A stretch of DNA of 13,011 nucleotides, taken from the NCBI GenBank assembly GCA_959028445.1, contig CAUFRY010000049.1:1-13011 (forward strand), given 5' to 3'. Numbering within the stretch: the stretch's first letter is position 1; each line of letters begins with the position of its first letter. Below are positions 1-7,336 of the stretch, one piece after another. The DNA comes from an uncultured Collinsella sp. GTDB lineage: Bacteria; Actinomycetota; Coriobacteriia; Coriobacteriales; Coriobacteriaceae. The position numbers were made by a program, and so were the translations under genes. Under the pieces are notes generated by a model. The model saw nothing but the letters and a program-made list of their open reading frames with translations. It had not been told where the DNA came from and made no database searches.

Positions 1-89
1 AGTTCCGGAACCAGGCCCTTGCGGCGTAGTCGCTATTTATTCAGTCCAAGTTTCGAGGCGCAGTTCACTGTCCCCATTGCGGTGGCTGC

Positions 90-1196
90 CTAGAGTTGGC
101 TGCGCAGATAGTCAGCCATATATGGAACGGCGAAACGCACGTAACCGCGGCGCGCCTGTTCGATTACGCCGGCGTCGATGAGGCGCCGGCGATACTTTTG
201 CGCATAGTCGGGTGTGACTGACATACGTTTCGCTACATCGGAAATGCGCGAAACGGCGTCTTCGTCATCAGTCATTGCGTCGAGAAACGCGACGTCTTGG
301 TCCGATAGCGCGGCGAGCGTCGTTTCACAAACATCGTTTTCGAAATCGGCTTTTGACGCTTCGATAGCTCCGTCGACTTGCTCTGGCGTTACGTGTTCTC
401 CTGTCTTGCAGCGATTGCCGATGTTATAGCCGATGAGCTGCAGCATATAGGGCGAGCCTTGGGTTGCGCGAGCGGCACGGAGGCGAAGATCGCCTGGAAT
501 ATCAAGGTCGAGCTCTTCGAAAGCCCGCTGATAATAGGCATCGACATCTCCGACTGAAAGCGGTTCGAGCGTGACCTTGCGAGCGCGGTTGAGAAATGTC
601 AGCACGCGGTCATTGAGCGTTGCACAGACGGCTCCCGGGAGACCTGCCATAACAAGCGCGACGTTGAGTCCCTCACCGACCAGCTCTTGATAGGCGGTGA
701 CGAGCTGTCTAATCTCAGGTGAATTAGCTTGGAGCTCATCGATAAGGATGAGGATGCCGTGCCCCTGCTCGGTCAGCTTGCGCGCCAGCTGCGTGAGTTT
801 GAACTGGAAACTCTTGGTCTCCTGCACATCGCGTGTGAACTCGAGACCGGCTGAGAAGCCGAAGACGCTCAAGCTACCGCCAGAAAGTTTGGGGAGATGA
901 CGCTTGCTGACATAAGGCTCGCCTGCTTCTTGGATTTTTTCAACAATGCGCTCAAGCATATCTTCGGAGGCTACGGTGGGTGTGGCGACAACAAAACCGA
1001 GCTTGCGTGCGCGGTCGGCAAGTTCCCACAGAAGAACCGTCTTGCCGCTGCCTCGCTGGCCGAGCATGAGCATGGCTCGGTCTCGATTGCCCGGCTCCTG
1101 CTCAAGACCGGAGATGAATGTCGAAATCACGTTCTCGCGACCCACCAGATAGGACGGGCGATTTCCAAATGAGGGGGAGAAGATGGTTTCAGTCAT
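90..1196 (-). CDS. AAA/STAND-like ATP-binding protein with C-terminal winged helix
   Basis: The 368-residue protein is a cytoplasmic P-loop ATPase. Walker A is GQRGSGKT at residues 46-53, and Walker B lies in ILILIDELQ at 148-156 with D153/E154. A GLPG segment near 185 and a basic C-terminal part (about 300-360) that looks like a winged helix resemble Orc1/Cdc6-like or archaeal-type ATPases (ATPase_2/AAA_16 class). The start ATG (1196-1194) follows AGGAG at 5-base spacing. There is no signal peptide or membrane segment. It stands alone: the next gene upstream is divergent and only 89 bases downstream are visible. Its base composition reads less G+C-rich than the following genes, which is compatible with transfer but was not measured. 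Such solitary ATPases occur near mobile DNA and in regulatory or defence roles; the substrate here is unknown. The P-loop assignment is secure, the function is not. Confidence 0.85.
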   Translation of the reverse strand: MTETIFSPSFGNRPSYLVGRENVISTFISGLEQEPGNRDRAMLMLGQRGSGKTVLLWELADRARKLGFVVATPTVASEDMLERIVEKIQEAGEPYVSKRHLPKLSGGSLSVFGFSAGLEFTRDVQETKSFQFKLTQLARKLTEQGHGILILIDELQANSPEIRQLVTAYQELVGEGLNVALVMAGLPGAVCATLNDRVLTFLNRARKVTLEPLSVGDVDAYYQRAFEELDLDIPGDLRLRAARATQGSPYMLQLIGYNIGNRCKTGEHVTPEQVDGAIEASKADFENDVCETTLAALSDQDVAFLDAMTDDEDAVSRISDVAKRMSVTPDYAQKYRRRLIDAGVIEQARRGYVRFAVPYMADYLRSQL

Positions 1197-1242
1197 AAGT
1201 CTCCTTTCCTTTTTTTCCTATTTTTTCCTTTCTTTCCTATTC
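1197..1242 (-). other. Purine-only leader with repeated A/G blocks upstream of the ATPase
   Basis: On the coding (minus) strand this stretch is almost entirely A and G, with blocks of the type AGGAAA, AGGAAAAAA and AGGAAAGGAG ending in the Shine-Dalgarno site. Several GGA-containing blocks could act as alternative ribosome-binding sites. The run overlaps the candidate promoter. The composition is plain in the sequence; any regulatory effect is inferred. Confidence 0.5.
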
Positions 1243-1248
1243 AGTCAA
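1220..1248 (-). promoter_or_regulatory. Candidate promoter of the ATPase gene
   Basis: Read on the minus strand, TTGACT (1248-1243) and AAAAAT (1225-1220) are separated by exactly 17 bases. The -35 matches the sigma70 consensus at five of six positions and the -10 at four of six. Transcription would start about 15-20 bases before the ATG at 1196, giving a short purine-rich leader. The A-rich context makes a chance -10 match easier, so this is tentative. Confidence 0.4.
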
Positions 1249-1323
1249 ATGAATTGCTGAGCGAAGGCGGTTACGTAGGCCTCGTCGGCAAAACCTCGGC
1301 ATCACCTGCGACTAGAATCTTCT

Positions 1324-1380
1324 GTCTCGATCTGTAACATCTAGCGGGCTAAATCGTCTCTACCTGTTACAGATTTAGAC
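1324..1380. repeat. Inverted repeat copy 1 (imperfect palindrome)
   Basis: The left arm GTCTCGATCTGTAACA (1324-1339) pairs with the right arm TGTTACAGATTTAGAC (1365-1380), with two mismatches in the right arm and a 25-base loop. The same structure recurs exactly 80 bases downstream as copy 2. The arrangement resembles REP/BIME-type intergenic palindromes, but an operator or a transcript hairpin cannot be excluded. Confidence 0.8.
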
Positions 1381-1403
1381 AAACTGCAGAAGCTGACCGA
1401 ACA

Positions 1404-1460
1404 ATCTCGATCTGTAACATCAGGCCCGGTTTTGGCTGCCTACCTGTTACAGATCGAGAC
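1404..1460. repeat. Inverted repeat copy 2 (perfect 15-bp arms)
   Basis: TCTCGATCTGTAACA (1405-1419) is the perfect reverse complement of TGTTACAGATCGAGA (1445-1459). The loop is 25 bases, as in copy 1, and the period between the copies is exactly 80 bases for both arms. The loops differ more than the arms, so the arms look conserved as a palindrome. Both copies continue into an AAAC-GC flank (AAACTGC and AAACCGC), so the repeat unit extends slightly beyond the right arm. Confidence 0.85.
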
Positions 1461-1476
1461 AAACCGCCCCCAACCG

Positions 1477-1503
1477 CCACAAAGGTGCCTGTCCCCTTTG
1501 TGG
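1477..1503. repeat. Short palindrome CCACAAAGG/CCTTTGTGG with GTCCCC loop edge
   Basis: Nine-base perfect arms, CCACAAAGG (1477-1485) and CCTTTGTGG (1495-1503), enclose a nine-base loop that contributes to TGTCCCC (1490-1496). The element starts 17 bases after inverted repeat copy 2. TGTCCCC, or its reverse complement GGGGACA, recurs in other spacers of this window, which suggests a dispersed intergenic repeat family. There is no T-run on either side, so it is not a typical intrinsic terminator. Confidence 0.75.
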
Positions 1504-1592
1504 TGATTGGCAGGCGGGTATCAAAAAGTGTCAGACGGGGCGGCTGTCGAGCACCTGCGTGCGAAAAGAAGTATCGGCCTGCGTCGCTGTCG

Positions 1593-1621
1593 TTGAGCGA
1601 GGCCCTATTTGCGGGGATACT
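1593..1621 (+). promoter_or_regulatory. Candidate promoter of the 6-phospho-beta-glucosidase gene
   Basis: TTGAGC (1593-1598) and GATACT (1616-1621) are separated by 17 bases, matching the sigma70 consensus at four of six positions in each box. A start near 1628 would leave a leader of about 30 bases containing the ribosome-binding site. No ribonucleic antiterminator hairpin of the kind found before many beta-glucoside genes was recognised, so catabolite or substrate control is not visible here. Confidence 0.45.
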
Positions 1622-1657
1622 GAAACCACGACAAACAGCGTGCGAAGGGATTGATAC

Positions 1658-3088
1658 ATGGCTTTCCGCAATGACTTCCTGTGGGGCGGCGCGACAGCTG
1701 CCAACCAGTGCGAGGGCGCCTATAACGTGGACGGCCGCGGCCTTGCCAACGTGGACGTGGCTCCGCACGGCCCCGAGCGCTATGCGGTGGTCTCCGGCCA
1801 GCGTAAAATGCTCGACTTCGAGGACGGCTATTACTATCCCGCGCAGACCAGCATCGATTTCTATCACCATTACAAGGAGGACATCGCCCTCTTTGCCGAG
1901 ATGGGCTTTAAGACCTTCCGCATGAGCCTGGCGTGGACCCGCATCTTCCCCAACGGCGACGAGACCGAGCCCAACGAGGCTGGCCTGGCCTTCTACGAGG
2001 ACGTGTTCCGCGAGTGTCAGGCGCACGGCATCGAGCCACTCGTGACCATCACGCACTTCGACTGCCCGATTCACCTCATCAAGGAGTACGGCGGCTGGCG
2101 CAACCGCAAGCTCATCGACTTCTACAAGAACCTCGCGACCACGATCTTCACCCGCTACAAGGGCCTGGTGAAGTACTGGCTTACCTTCAACGAGATCAAT
2201 ATGATTCTGCACCTGCCGTTTATGGGTGCCGGTCTGGTCTTTGAGGAAGGCGAGAACAAGGAGGCCGTCGAGTACCTGGCCGCCCACAACGAGCTCGTCG
2301 CCAGCGCTTGGGCAACCAAGATTGCCCACGAGATCGACCCCGAGGTCAAGATCGGCTGCATGCTCGCCGCAGGTAGCTACTACCCCTACAGCTGCCGCCC
2401 GGGCGATGTGCGCCAGGCGCAGCTCGACAATCAGGACAACTACTTCTTCGTCGACGTTCAGAGCCGTGGCTACTACCCGGCCTATGCCGTCAAGAAGCTC
2501 GAGCGTCTAGGCATCGATGTGGGCATGACGGACGAGGACCGCGAGATCCTGGCCACTAACACCGTCGACTTCATCAGCTTTAGCTATTACAGCACCCGTT
2601 GCTCCGCCGGTGCCAATAACCCCGATGTCGAGCGCACCCAGGGTAACGCCTTCGCCGGCGCCAAGAACCCCTACCTGCAGGAGAGCCAGTGGGGCTGGGC
2701 CATCGATCCACTGGGCTTCCGCATTACGCTCAACGACCTGTACGACCGTTATCAGAAGCCGCTGTTTGTGGTTGAGAACGGCCTGGGCGCCAAGGATGTT
2801 GTCGAGGAGGATGGTTCCATCAACGACGACTACCGTATCGACTACCTGCGCCAGCATATCGCCGCGATGCGCGATGCGGTGACCGAGGACGGCGTTGACC
2901 TGCTGGGCTACACCACCTGGGGCCCGATCGACCTGGTATCCGCCGGTACGGGCGAGATGTCCAAGCGCTACGGCTTTATCTATGTGGATCGCGACGACGC
3001 CGGCAACGGTACCCTCAAGCGTTCCAAAAAGAAGAGCTTCGACTGGTACAAGAAAGTTATTGCTTCTAATGGTGAGGACCTTTCCTAA
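1658..3088 (+). CDS. 6-phospho-beta-glucosidase, glycoside hydrolase family 1
   Basis: This 476-residue cytoplasmic enzyme is of normal GH1 length. It hydrolyses phosphorylated beta-glucosides such as cellobiose-6-phosphate or arbutin/salicin-6-phosphate delivered by a PTS. The N-terminus has the family signature FLWGGATAANQCEG. The acid/base glutamate is E179 in TFNEIN and the nucleophile is E373 in VVENG. S428 with K436 and Y438 (the SKRYGF segment) fits the phosphate-binding motif of the 6-phospho branch and argues against a plain beta-glucosidase. The ATG is preceded by GAAGGGA with 7-base spacing. No PTS permease or BglG-type regulator is adjacent, so the substrate must be imported by a system encoded elsewhere. 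The gene is monocistronic between a candidate promoter and a strong hairpin. BglA and AscB are the closest familiar types; substrate choice among beta-glucosides is not decided by the sequence. Confidence 0.93.
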   Translation: MAFRNDFLWGGATAANQCEGAYNVDGRGLANVDVAPHGPERYAVVSGQRKMLDFEDGYYYPAQTSIDFYHHYKEDIALFAEMGFKTFRMSLAWTRIFPNGDETEPNEAGLAFYEDVFRECQAHGIEPLVTITHFDCPIHLIKEYGGWRNRKLIDFYKNLATTIFTRYKGLVKYWLTFNEINMILHLPFMGAGLVFEEGENKEAVEYLAAHNELVASAWATKIAHEIDPEVKIGCMLAAGSYYPYSCRPGDVRQAQLDNQDNYFFVDVQSRGYYPAYAVKKLERLGIDVGMTDEDREILATNTVDFISFSYYSTRCSAGANNPDVERTQGNAFAGAKNPYLQESQWGWAIDPLGFRITLNDLYDRYQKPLFVVENGLGAKDVVEEDGSINDDYRIDYLRQHIAAMRDAVTEDGVDLLGYTTWGPIDLVSAGTGEMSKRYGFIYVDRDDAGNGTLKRSKKKSFDWYKKVIASNGEDLS

Positions 3089-3124
3089 GGAAGCTGAGAC
3101 ACTCAACTTCAGAGTCTCCTAACC

Positions 3125-3163
3125 AAGGCGCCCGGCGAGTAGTTAATGCTCGCCGGGCGCCTT
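3125..3163 (+). terminator. GC-rich hairpin after the glucosidase gene
   Basis: A perfect 15-bp stem, AAGGCGCCCGGCGAG (3125-3139) with CTCGCCGGGCGCCTT (3149-3163), encloses a 9-base loop 37 bases after the stop codon. No T-run follows on the plus strand, so it is a terminator by strength and position only. It separates the glucosidase from the signalling operon. Confidence 0.7.
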
Positions 3164-3230
3164 GCCGTCTGCGGATTTTGGGACATGCGGCCCGCTTTTT
3201 CGACCCATCTGTCGGTACACTAAAGGGACT

Positions 3231-5113
3231 ATGGGTACCCGCGAGCGACATATCGGCCACGCGGCCGCCCGATCCGCACCCGTGGCGGATCCCAGGGGTG
3301 GCAGGCTCTTCGCCATGCCGCGATTCCTTGTTGGCATAACACATCGGATGTACCGCCACCGCGTCTTTGCTATCGCCGGCGTCATCACTGCGCTGTTCCT
3401 CATGCTTTTGGCAGTCTTGCCGGCGCTGTTCGCCTTCGACCCCAAACTTTCTAACGCCGTGCCCGCCTATAGCGAGGTGTCCGAAGAGGTCGTGGATGCG
3501 CTCGTCCATTCGAGCTCTCTGCCGTTGCTTGTTGCCGCAATTGCATTTTCGATCTGGGGCGTATCGGTCTATCTGCGCTGTTTGGACTATGTGTTGCGCC
3601 GCCGCCTTGTTGCCGTCGCCACCATCTGCGCCCTGTGGATGATCGAAGTCATTCTCAAGTACAAGTCGTTCACGCCGTTCTATGCCACCGTGCTGTGGTA
3701 CCTGTACTACGTGCCCATGACGCTCATTCCGCTGCTCTACCAGTTGTGTGGTCTGCGCCTTGCGGGCCTGGAGCAACACCGCCTGGGTCGCCGCTACTGC
3801 GCTGCGCTGTGGATTATGGCTATCCTGCTTATCGGATTTGTGCTCACCAACGATTTTCACCAGCAGGTCTTCCACTTTGACCGTACAAGCGACACCTGGA
3901 GCAACGATTACACGTACGGCTGGGGTTATTTCGCCCCCTCGTGTGGACGGCCTTTAACTTTGTGGCCTTTTTTATCCTGGTGGGCCGGTCCTCGTCCTTT
4001 CGCATCCAACGTTTCTCGGGCACGGCGGCGCTCGTGCTGCTGGGCGGCGCGTTCTTTGCCATCTCATATGCGTTGCGCGTGCCCTGGGCATGGAGGCTCA
4101 ACTTCTCGCTCATCTATTGCGTCTTGTGCGTGGTGGCGATGGAAATCTGTCTCGATTGCGGTGTCATTCCGTCATATCACGACATCGCCGGCATCTTCGA
4201 CACCTTGCCGCTTGACCTCAAAGTTCTAACGCGCGACCTGCAGGAGGTCTATGCCACGCCGGTGTCAAAGCCAATGCCGGCGGGCGTGTGCGAAGAGCTG
4301 CGAGCCCAGGAACACGGGCATGCCCATGCCTTTGCCGTGAAGTCCAATCCCGATGTGATGTACCGTGCTTTTCCACTGCTGGGCGGATCGGCCCTGCTTG
4401 CCCAAGACGTGTCGGATCTCAACGAGCTTAACCGTGAACTGGCACATCGTCGTATGGAGCTGCAGCGTCAAAATGAGCTGCTCGCCGCCGACTACGACCT
4501 TAAGACGCACCTGGCAGACCAAGAGGCCGAGACCTTGCTGGTCCAAGACGTGGACCAGGCGCTTGCCCGCGCGCTCGAAGGGATGTACGACCTGCTGAGC
4601 TCGCTACCGCCGTTGACCGATGAATCGTCTTCGCACGAGCGTTACCGCATGCTGCAGCGCGCCAAGATGCTCGTCGCCTATTGCAAGCGCAAGGGGTCGC
4701 TCACGTTGGCACAGCACGGGGAGAGCGGTTTTGATCGCGACCGCATTCAGCTCATTGCCAACGAGCTCGCAAGCGACCTGCGCACCATCGATATCGATTG
4801 CGCCTCGATTATCGCCATACGGCGCCCGATGCACGCCAGTACGGTAAGCGCCCTGTACGACTGCGTGTATGACTTTGCGTTTTTTGCCTACACCACCGAC
4901 CATCCGGCGCTTATGTATCACTTGGGCGATCATGACCGATGCAGTGTCGAGCTGCGTGCCGCGCTTTTTTCCAACGATGATGCAGATCTTTCGCAGACGC
5001 CCGCTGCGCAAGAGCTCGAAAGCGCTCTGCAAGGGCGCAACGTGGCATACCGCCTTGAGGGCGAGCCCGGCCAGCTGCGCATGATCGTCTTGATGCCGAG
5101 GGCGGGTGAGTGA
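3231..5113 (+). pseudogene. 7TM sensor with degenerate histidine-kinase module, frameshifted
   Basis: Two overlapping frames encode one protein of about 627 residues if one C is restored in the C5 run at 3934-3938. The N-terminal frame (ATG 3231, or ATG 3315) carries about five membrane helices and the motif LTNDFHQQVF, typical of the histidine kinase 7TM sensor region. The second frame resumes with TAFNFVAFFILVGR and further helices, then a PAS-like region and a coiled coil. A phosphotransfer-like segment follows in which the usual His position reads Gln (VQDV, codon 4544-4546; the next gene has VHDV). No N box or G box is recognisable in the C-terminal part, so even the repaired protein would probably be a non-catalytic sensor. 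Its stop overlaps the next gene's GTG by 4 bases, so the two are translationally coupled. ATG 3231 has AAAGGG unusually close upstream, and a TACACT box at 3216-3221 could give a near-leaderless mRNA. The frameshift may be a sequencing error, a phase-variable run or a true mutation. Confidence 0.75.
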
Positions 5114-6609
5114 CGATGCAGATTTCGCTCATTCTTCCCCAAATCGTTGCGCTCGATGTTGTCTTTGCCCTGGCTGCGTGTCTGCAGACGATCCACGTCC
5201 CGCTCATCGCATCGCGCCGCTCGTCCTATAACCGTAAGGTGATTTGTGCCTACGAGGCGAGCCTTGTGCTTCACCTAATTATTTCGGCGCTCATCTTGTT
5301 CGCGTCGTCTGGCTCATATCTGGTGGCGCCGCTTGACGTTTGCGCCAGGGCAATGGGCGGAGCGTTGTGGCTCAATGCCGTGATCTTTGCCTACGGCATG
5401 GTGCTTATGGTGCACTATCGTCGCCCCGTCATGCTGGCCGAACTGTTGCTCGTTGCCGCCGTGACACCGCCGGTGGTGCTTGCCATGGGCTCGGCGTGGA
5501 CCACGGTCCTTATCGCAGAGGGAGCGTTTTTCCTGTTCCGCTCCATTGCGGCGCTCTTGATGGATGTCCGCAACCGCCAGGAGGATATCACCGCGTTCTC
5601 GACGATCGAAACCATCAACGTGATTCCCGTAGGCATCCTGTATCTGGACCCGAGGGGCCGTCCGCTGCTCATGAACCGCTGCATGCGCAAAAACCTGGTG
5701 GAACTTCATATGCCCACCGATCTAGGTGACATGAGCGGCACATGGAACGACCTGCGCAAACTCAGCATGCAAATGCCCGAAAGCAGTAGGAACCGTGTGC
5801 GGATTAACTTGGATCGTTTTGGTGATGCTCGCGCGGTGATCGAGATTTCTCCCGCCGAGATTCGCCTATTTGTGCACGACGAGGTTATGGTTTCGGGCCG
5901 CCTCTTTGAGCGCATTATCGGACTGGACGTGACGGAATACGCACACGCCTACGACCGCTTGGCGCAAGCAAACCACCTACTTGAGCTTGCGGGCCAAGAG
6001 CTCCAGTCCCAGATTGAAGAAGTTAAAAAGGTTGCCGACAATGCGGCCTATCTACGTATGCGCGCCCGCGTTCACGATGTGATTGGGCAGCGCCTGTCCA
6101 TTCTCCATCGCTATTTGGAGGAGGGGCGCCTGGACGACGAGTCGCTCGAGCAGATTGACCCGTTGCTGCGCTCAATTGCCGCCGATTTGCGCAGCGGCGG
6201 TGCCAGCGAGCCTGCAGAGCAGCTGGGTGATATCGTCCATGCTTTTGGCCTGGTGAGTGTGCAGATCGATGTTGAGGGCGCGCTGCCTGAGGACGCGCGT
6301 GTCGCCGCAGCCTTTCTGCAGATTATCCGCGAGGCCTCGACCAATGCCACCAAGCATGCACAGGCCCATCAGGTCCATGTGCGCCTGCGGCAGGAGACGT
6401 CGGAAAACGGCGCTGTTGCGCGGATGGCCGTTTCTAACGACGGCGCGCCTGCACCCGTATCGTATCGCGAGGGAACGGGTATCCCAGGTATGAGGCATGT
6501 CGCACAGAATCTGGGCGGCAGCCTGGAAGTCCACACCGCCCCGCCCTTCACGCTTACGGTGTCCATCCCGCTTGCCTCCAACGCCACGGTCCAAAGGAGA
6601 AGTTCATGA
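5110..6609 (+). CDS. NarL-type sensor histidine kinase, membrane-bound
   Basis: This 499-residue kinase has four to five N-terminal membrane helices (about residues 8-150), a PAS-like stretch near 165-275, a coiled coil, a HisKA_3-type H box and a complete HATPase domain. The phospho-acceptor is H322 in RVHDVIGQRL. The N box is REASTNATKH (N412), the D box is SNDG (D444) and the G box is GTGIPG (455-460). It should autophosphorylate and pass phosphate to the response regulator encoded next. The GTG at 5110 overlaps the upstream stop (GTGA) and has GAGGG at 7 bases. The ATG at 5116, with GGGTGAG upstream, is an alternative start. The stop overlaps the next ATG (ATGA). The overall domain order parallels the upstream degenerate sensor, so the pair may be ancient paralogues. 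The signal sensed is unknown; no extracellular ligand domain of note is present, so sensing probably occurs within the membrane or through the partner. Confidence 0.9.
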   Translation: MTMQISLILPQIVALDVVFALAACLQTIHVPLIASRRSSYNRKVICAYEASLVLHLIISALILFASSGSYLVAPLDVCARAMGGALWLNAVIFAYGMVLMVHYRRPVMLAELLLVAAVTPPVVLAMGSAWTTVLIAEGAFFLFRSIAALLMDVRNRQEDITAFSTIETINVIPVGILYLDPRGRPLLMNRCMRKNLVELHMPTDLGDMSGTWNDLRKLSMQMPESSRNRVRINLDRFGDARAVIEISPAEIRLFVHDEVMVSGRLFERIIGLDVTEYAHAYDRLAQANHLLELAGQELQSQIEEVKKVADNAAYLRMRARVHDVIGQRLSILHRYLEEGRLDDESLEQIDPLLRSIAADLRSGGASEPAEQLGDIVHAFGLVSVQIDVEGALPEDARVAAAFLQIIREASTNATKHAQAHQVHVRLRQETSENGAVARMAVSNDGAPAPVSYREGTGIPGMRHVAQNLGGSLEVHTAPPFTLTVSIPLASNATVQRRSS

Positions 6610-7226
6610 TCCGCGTCCTTATAGTCGAAGACCAGGCCATCCTGCGCGAGAGCCTGGCGCGCTCCGTTGGCGACCAGCCCGATATGACCGTTGTTTCCGC
6701 CATTGCCGATGCTTCCGAGGCCTTGGGTGTCGCGCTCAAGGAGCGCCCGGACATGATACTGATGGACGTATGCACCGAGCATGATTCCAACGGCATCGTG
6801 GCGGCGGCGCGCATTAAAGAACAACTGCCCGAGTGCCGCGTCATTATCATGACGGGTATGCCCGAAATCACCTTTGTGGACCAGGCGCGCGAGGCGGGCG
6901 TCGACAGCTTTGTGTACAAGAACGTCGGTATCGACGAGCTGTTCGCCGTGATGCGCTCCACGCTGGCGGGTTACTGCACGTTTCCCAAGCCGCCCGAGAG
7001 CATCTTCTCGGGCACGGCGGCCCTCGACGATGTCGAGCTGTCGATCTTGCGCCTTGCCTGCGAGGGTAAAAGCCGCCGCGAGATCGCGGCCGAGCTGTTT
7101 ATGAGCGAGGGCACCATCAAACGCCGCATCTCGGAGATTCTCAATAAGACCGGCTACGACAACATCATGCGCTTGGCCGTGCGCGCGGTAACGGAGGGCA
7201 GCATCGTTCCCAACATGGAGCGCTAG
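6606..7226 (+). CDS. LuxR/NarL-family response regulator
   Basis: The 206-residue protein is the cytoplasmic output of the operon. The receiver domain (1-120) has the acidic pair E8/D9, phospho-acceptor D54 in ILMDV, switch threonine T83 in IMTG and conserved K105 in VYKN. The C-terminal LuxR-type helix-turn-helix lies at about 140-200 (SILRLACEGKSRREIAAE then SEGTIKRRISEILNK). It starts at ATG 6606 inside the kinase stop codon (ATGA), with AAGGAGA a few bases upstream, so co-translation with the kinase is expected. The receiver has CTEHDSNG after the phospho-site, slightly longer and more polar than usual. Targets are unknown; autoregulation or control of the convergent envelope-type operon is conceivable but no operator was identified. 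Confidence 0.93.
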   Translation: MIRVLIVEDQAILRESLARSVGDQPDMTVVSAIADASEALGVALKERPDMILMDVCTEHDSNGIVAAARIKEQLPECRVIIMTGMPEITFVDQAREAGVDSFVYKNVGIDELFAVMRSTLAGYCTFPKPPESIFSGTAALDDVELSILRLACEGKSRREIAAELFMSEGTIKRRISEILNKTGYDNIMRLAVRAVTEGSIVPNMER

Positions 7227-7251
7227 CGCTCGTTACGCATCGGCATAAAGC

Positions 7252-7286
7252 GGCGGGGCCGCAGGATTATCTCCTGCGGCCCCGCC
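7252..7286. terminator. Strong hairpin between convergent operons
   Basis: A perfect 15-bp stem, GGCGGGGCCGCAGGA (7252-7266) with TCCTGCGGCCCCGCC (7272-7286), has a 5-base loop. It lies 26 bases after the response-regulator stop and about 50 bases beyond the lipoprotein stop on the other strand. There is no T-run on either side. Being symmetrical, it could terminate both converging transcripts. Confidence 0.75.
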
Positions 7287-7295
7287 TGACATGTG

Positions 7296-7319
7296 CGCGG
7301 ATGTGTCCGCCAATCCGCG
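7296..7319. terminator. Second, weaker hairpin in the convergent spacer
   Basis: CGCGGAT (7296-7302) pairs with ATCCGCG (7313-7319) around a 10-base loop, 18 bases beyond the lipoprotein stop on the minus strand. It may add to termination of the minus-strand operon. The stem is only seven base pairs and no T-run follows, so this is tentative. Confidence 0.4.
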
Positions 7320-7336
7320 GCTGATGTTACGTGCCG

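Noticed and set aside
1..89. A gene fragment or terminator at the window start
   Set aside because: No frame with recognisable protein sequence and no good stem-loop were seen; only a TTCCGGAA palindrome at 3-10 and the TGTCCCC word stand out.
1324..1503. CRISPR array from the regularly spaced repeats
   Set aside because: There are only two units, the repeated parts are palindromic arms separated by 25-base loops, and no cas gene is present.
1367..2329. A 320-codon open frame on the minus strand across the glucosidase start
   Set aside because: It runs through the intergenic repeats and antisense to conserved GH1 sequence, has no family motif and no convincing ribosome-binding site.
2507..3875. 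Minus-strand frames of about 200 and 269 codons antisense to the glucosidase and sensor genes
   Set aside because: They cross the terminator hairpin and lie opposite conserved coding sequence; no motif or start signal supports them.
5110..7226. Operator sites for the response regulator near the convergent operon
   Set aside because: I looked for a repeated palindrome shared by the spacers before 3231 and 11634 and saw none that I could defend by eye.
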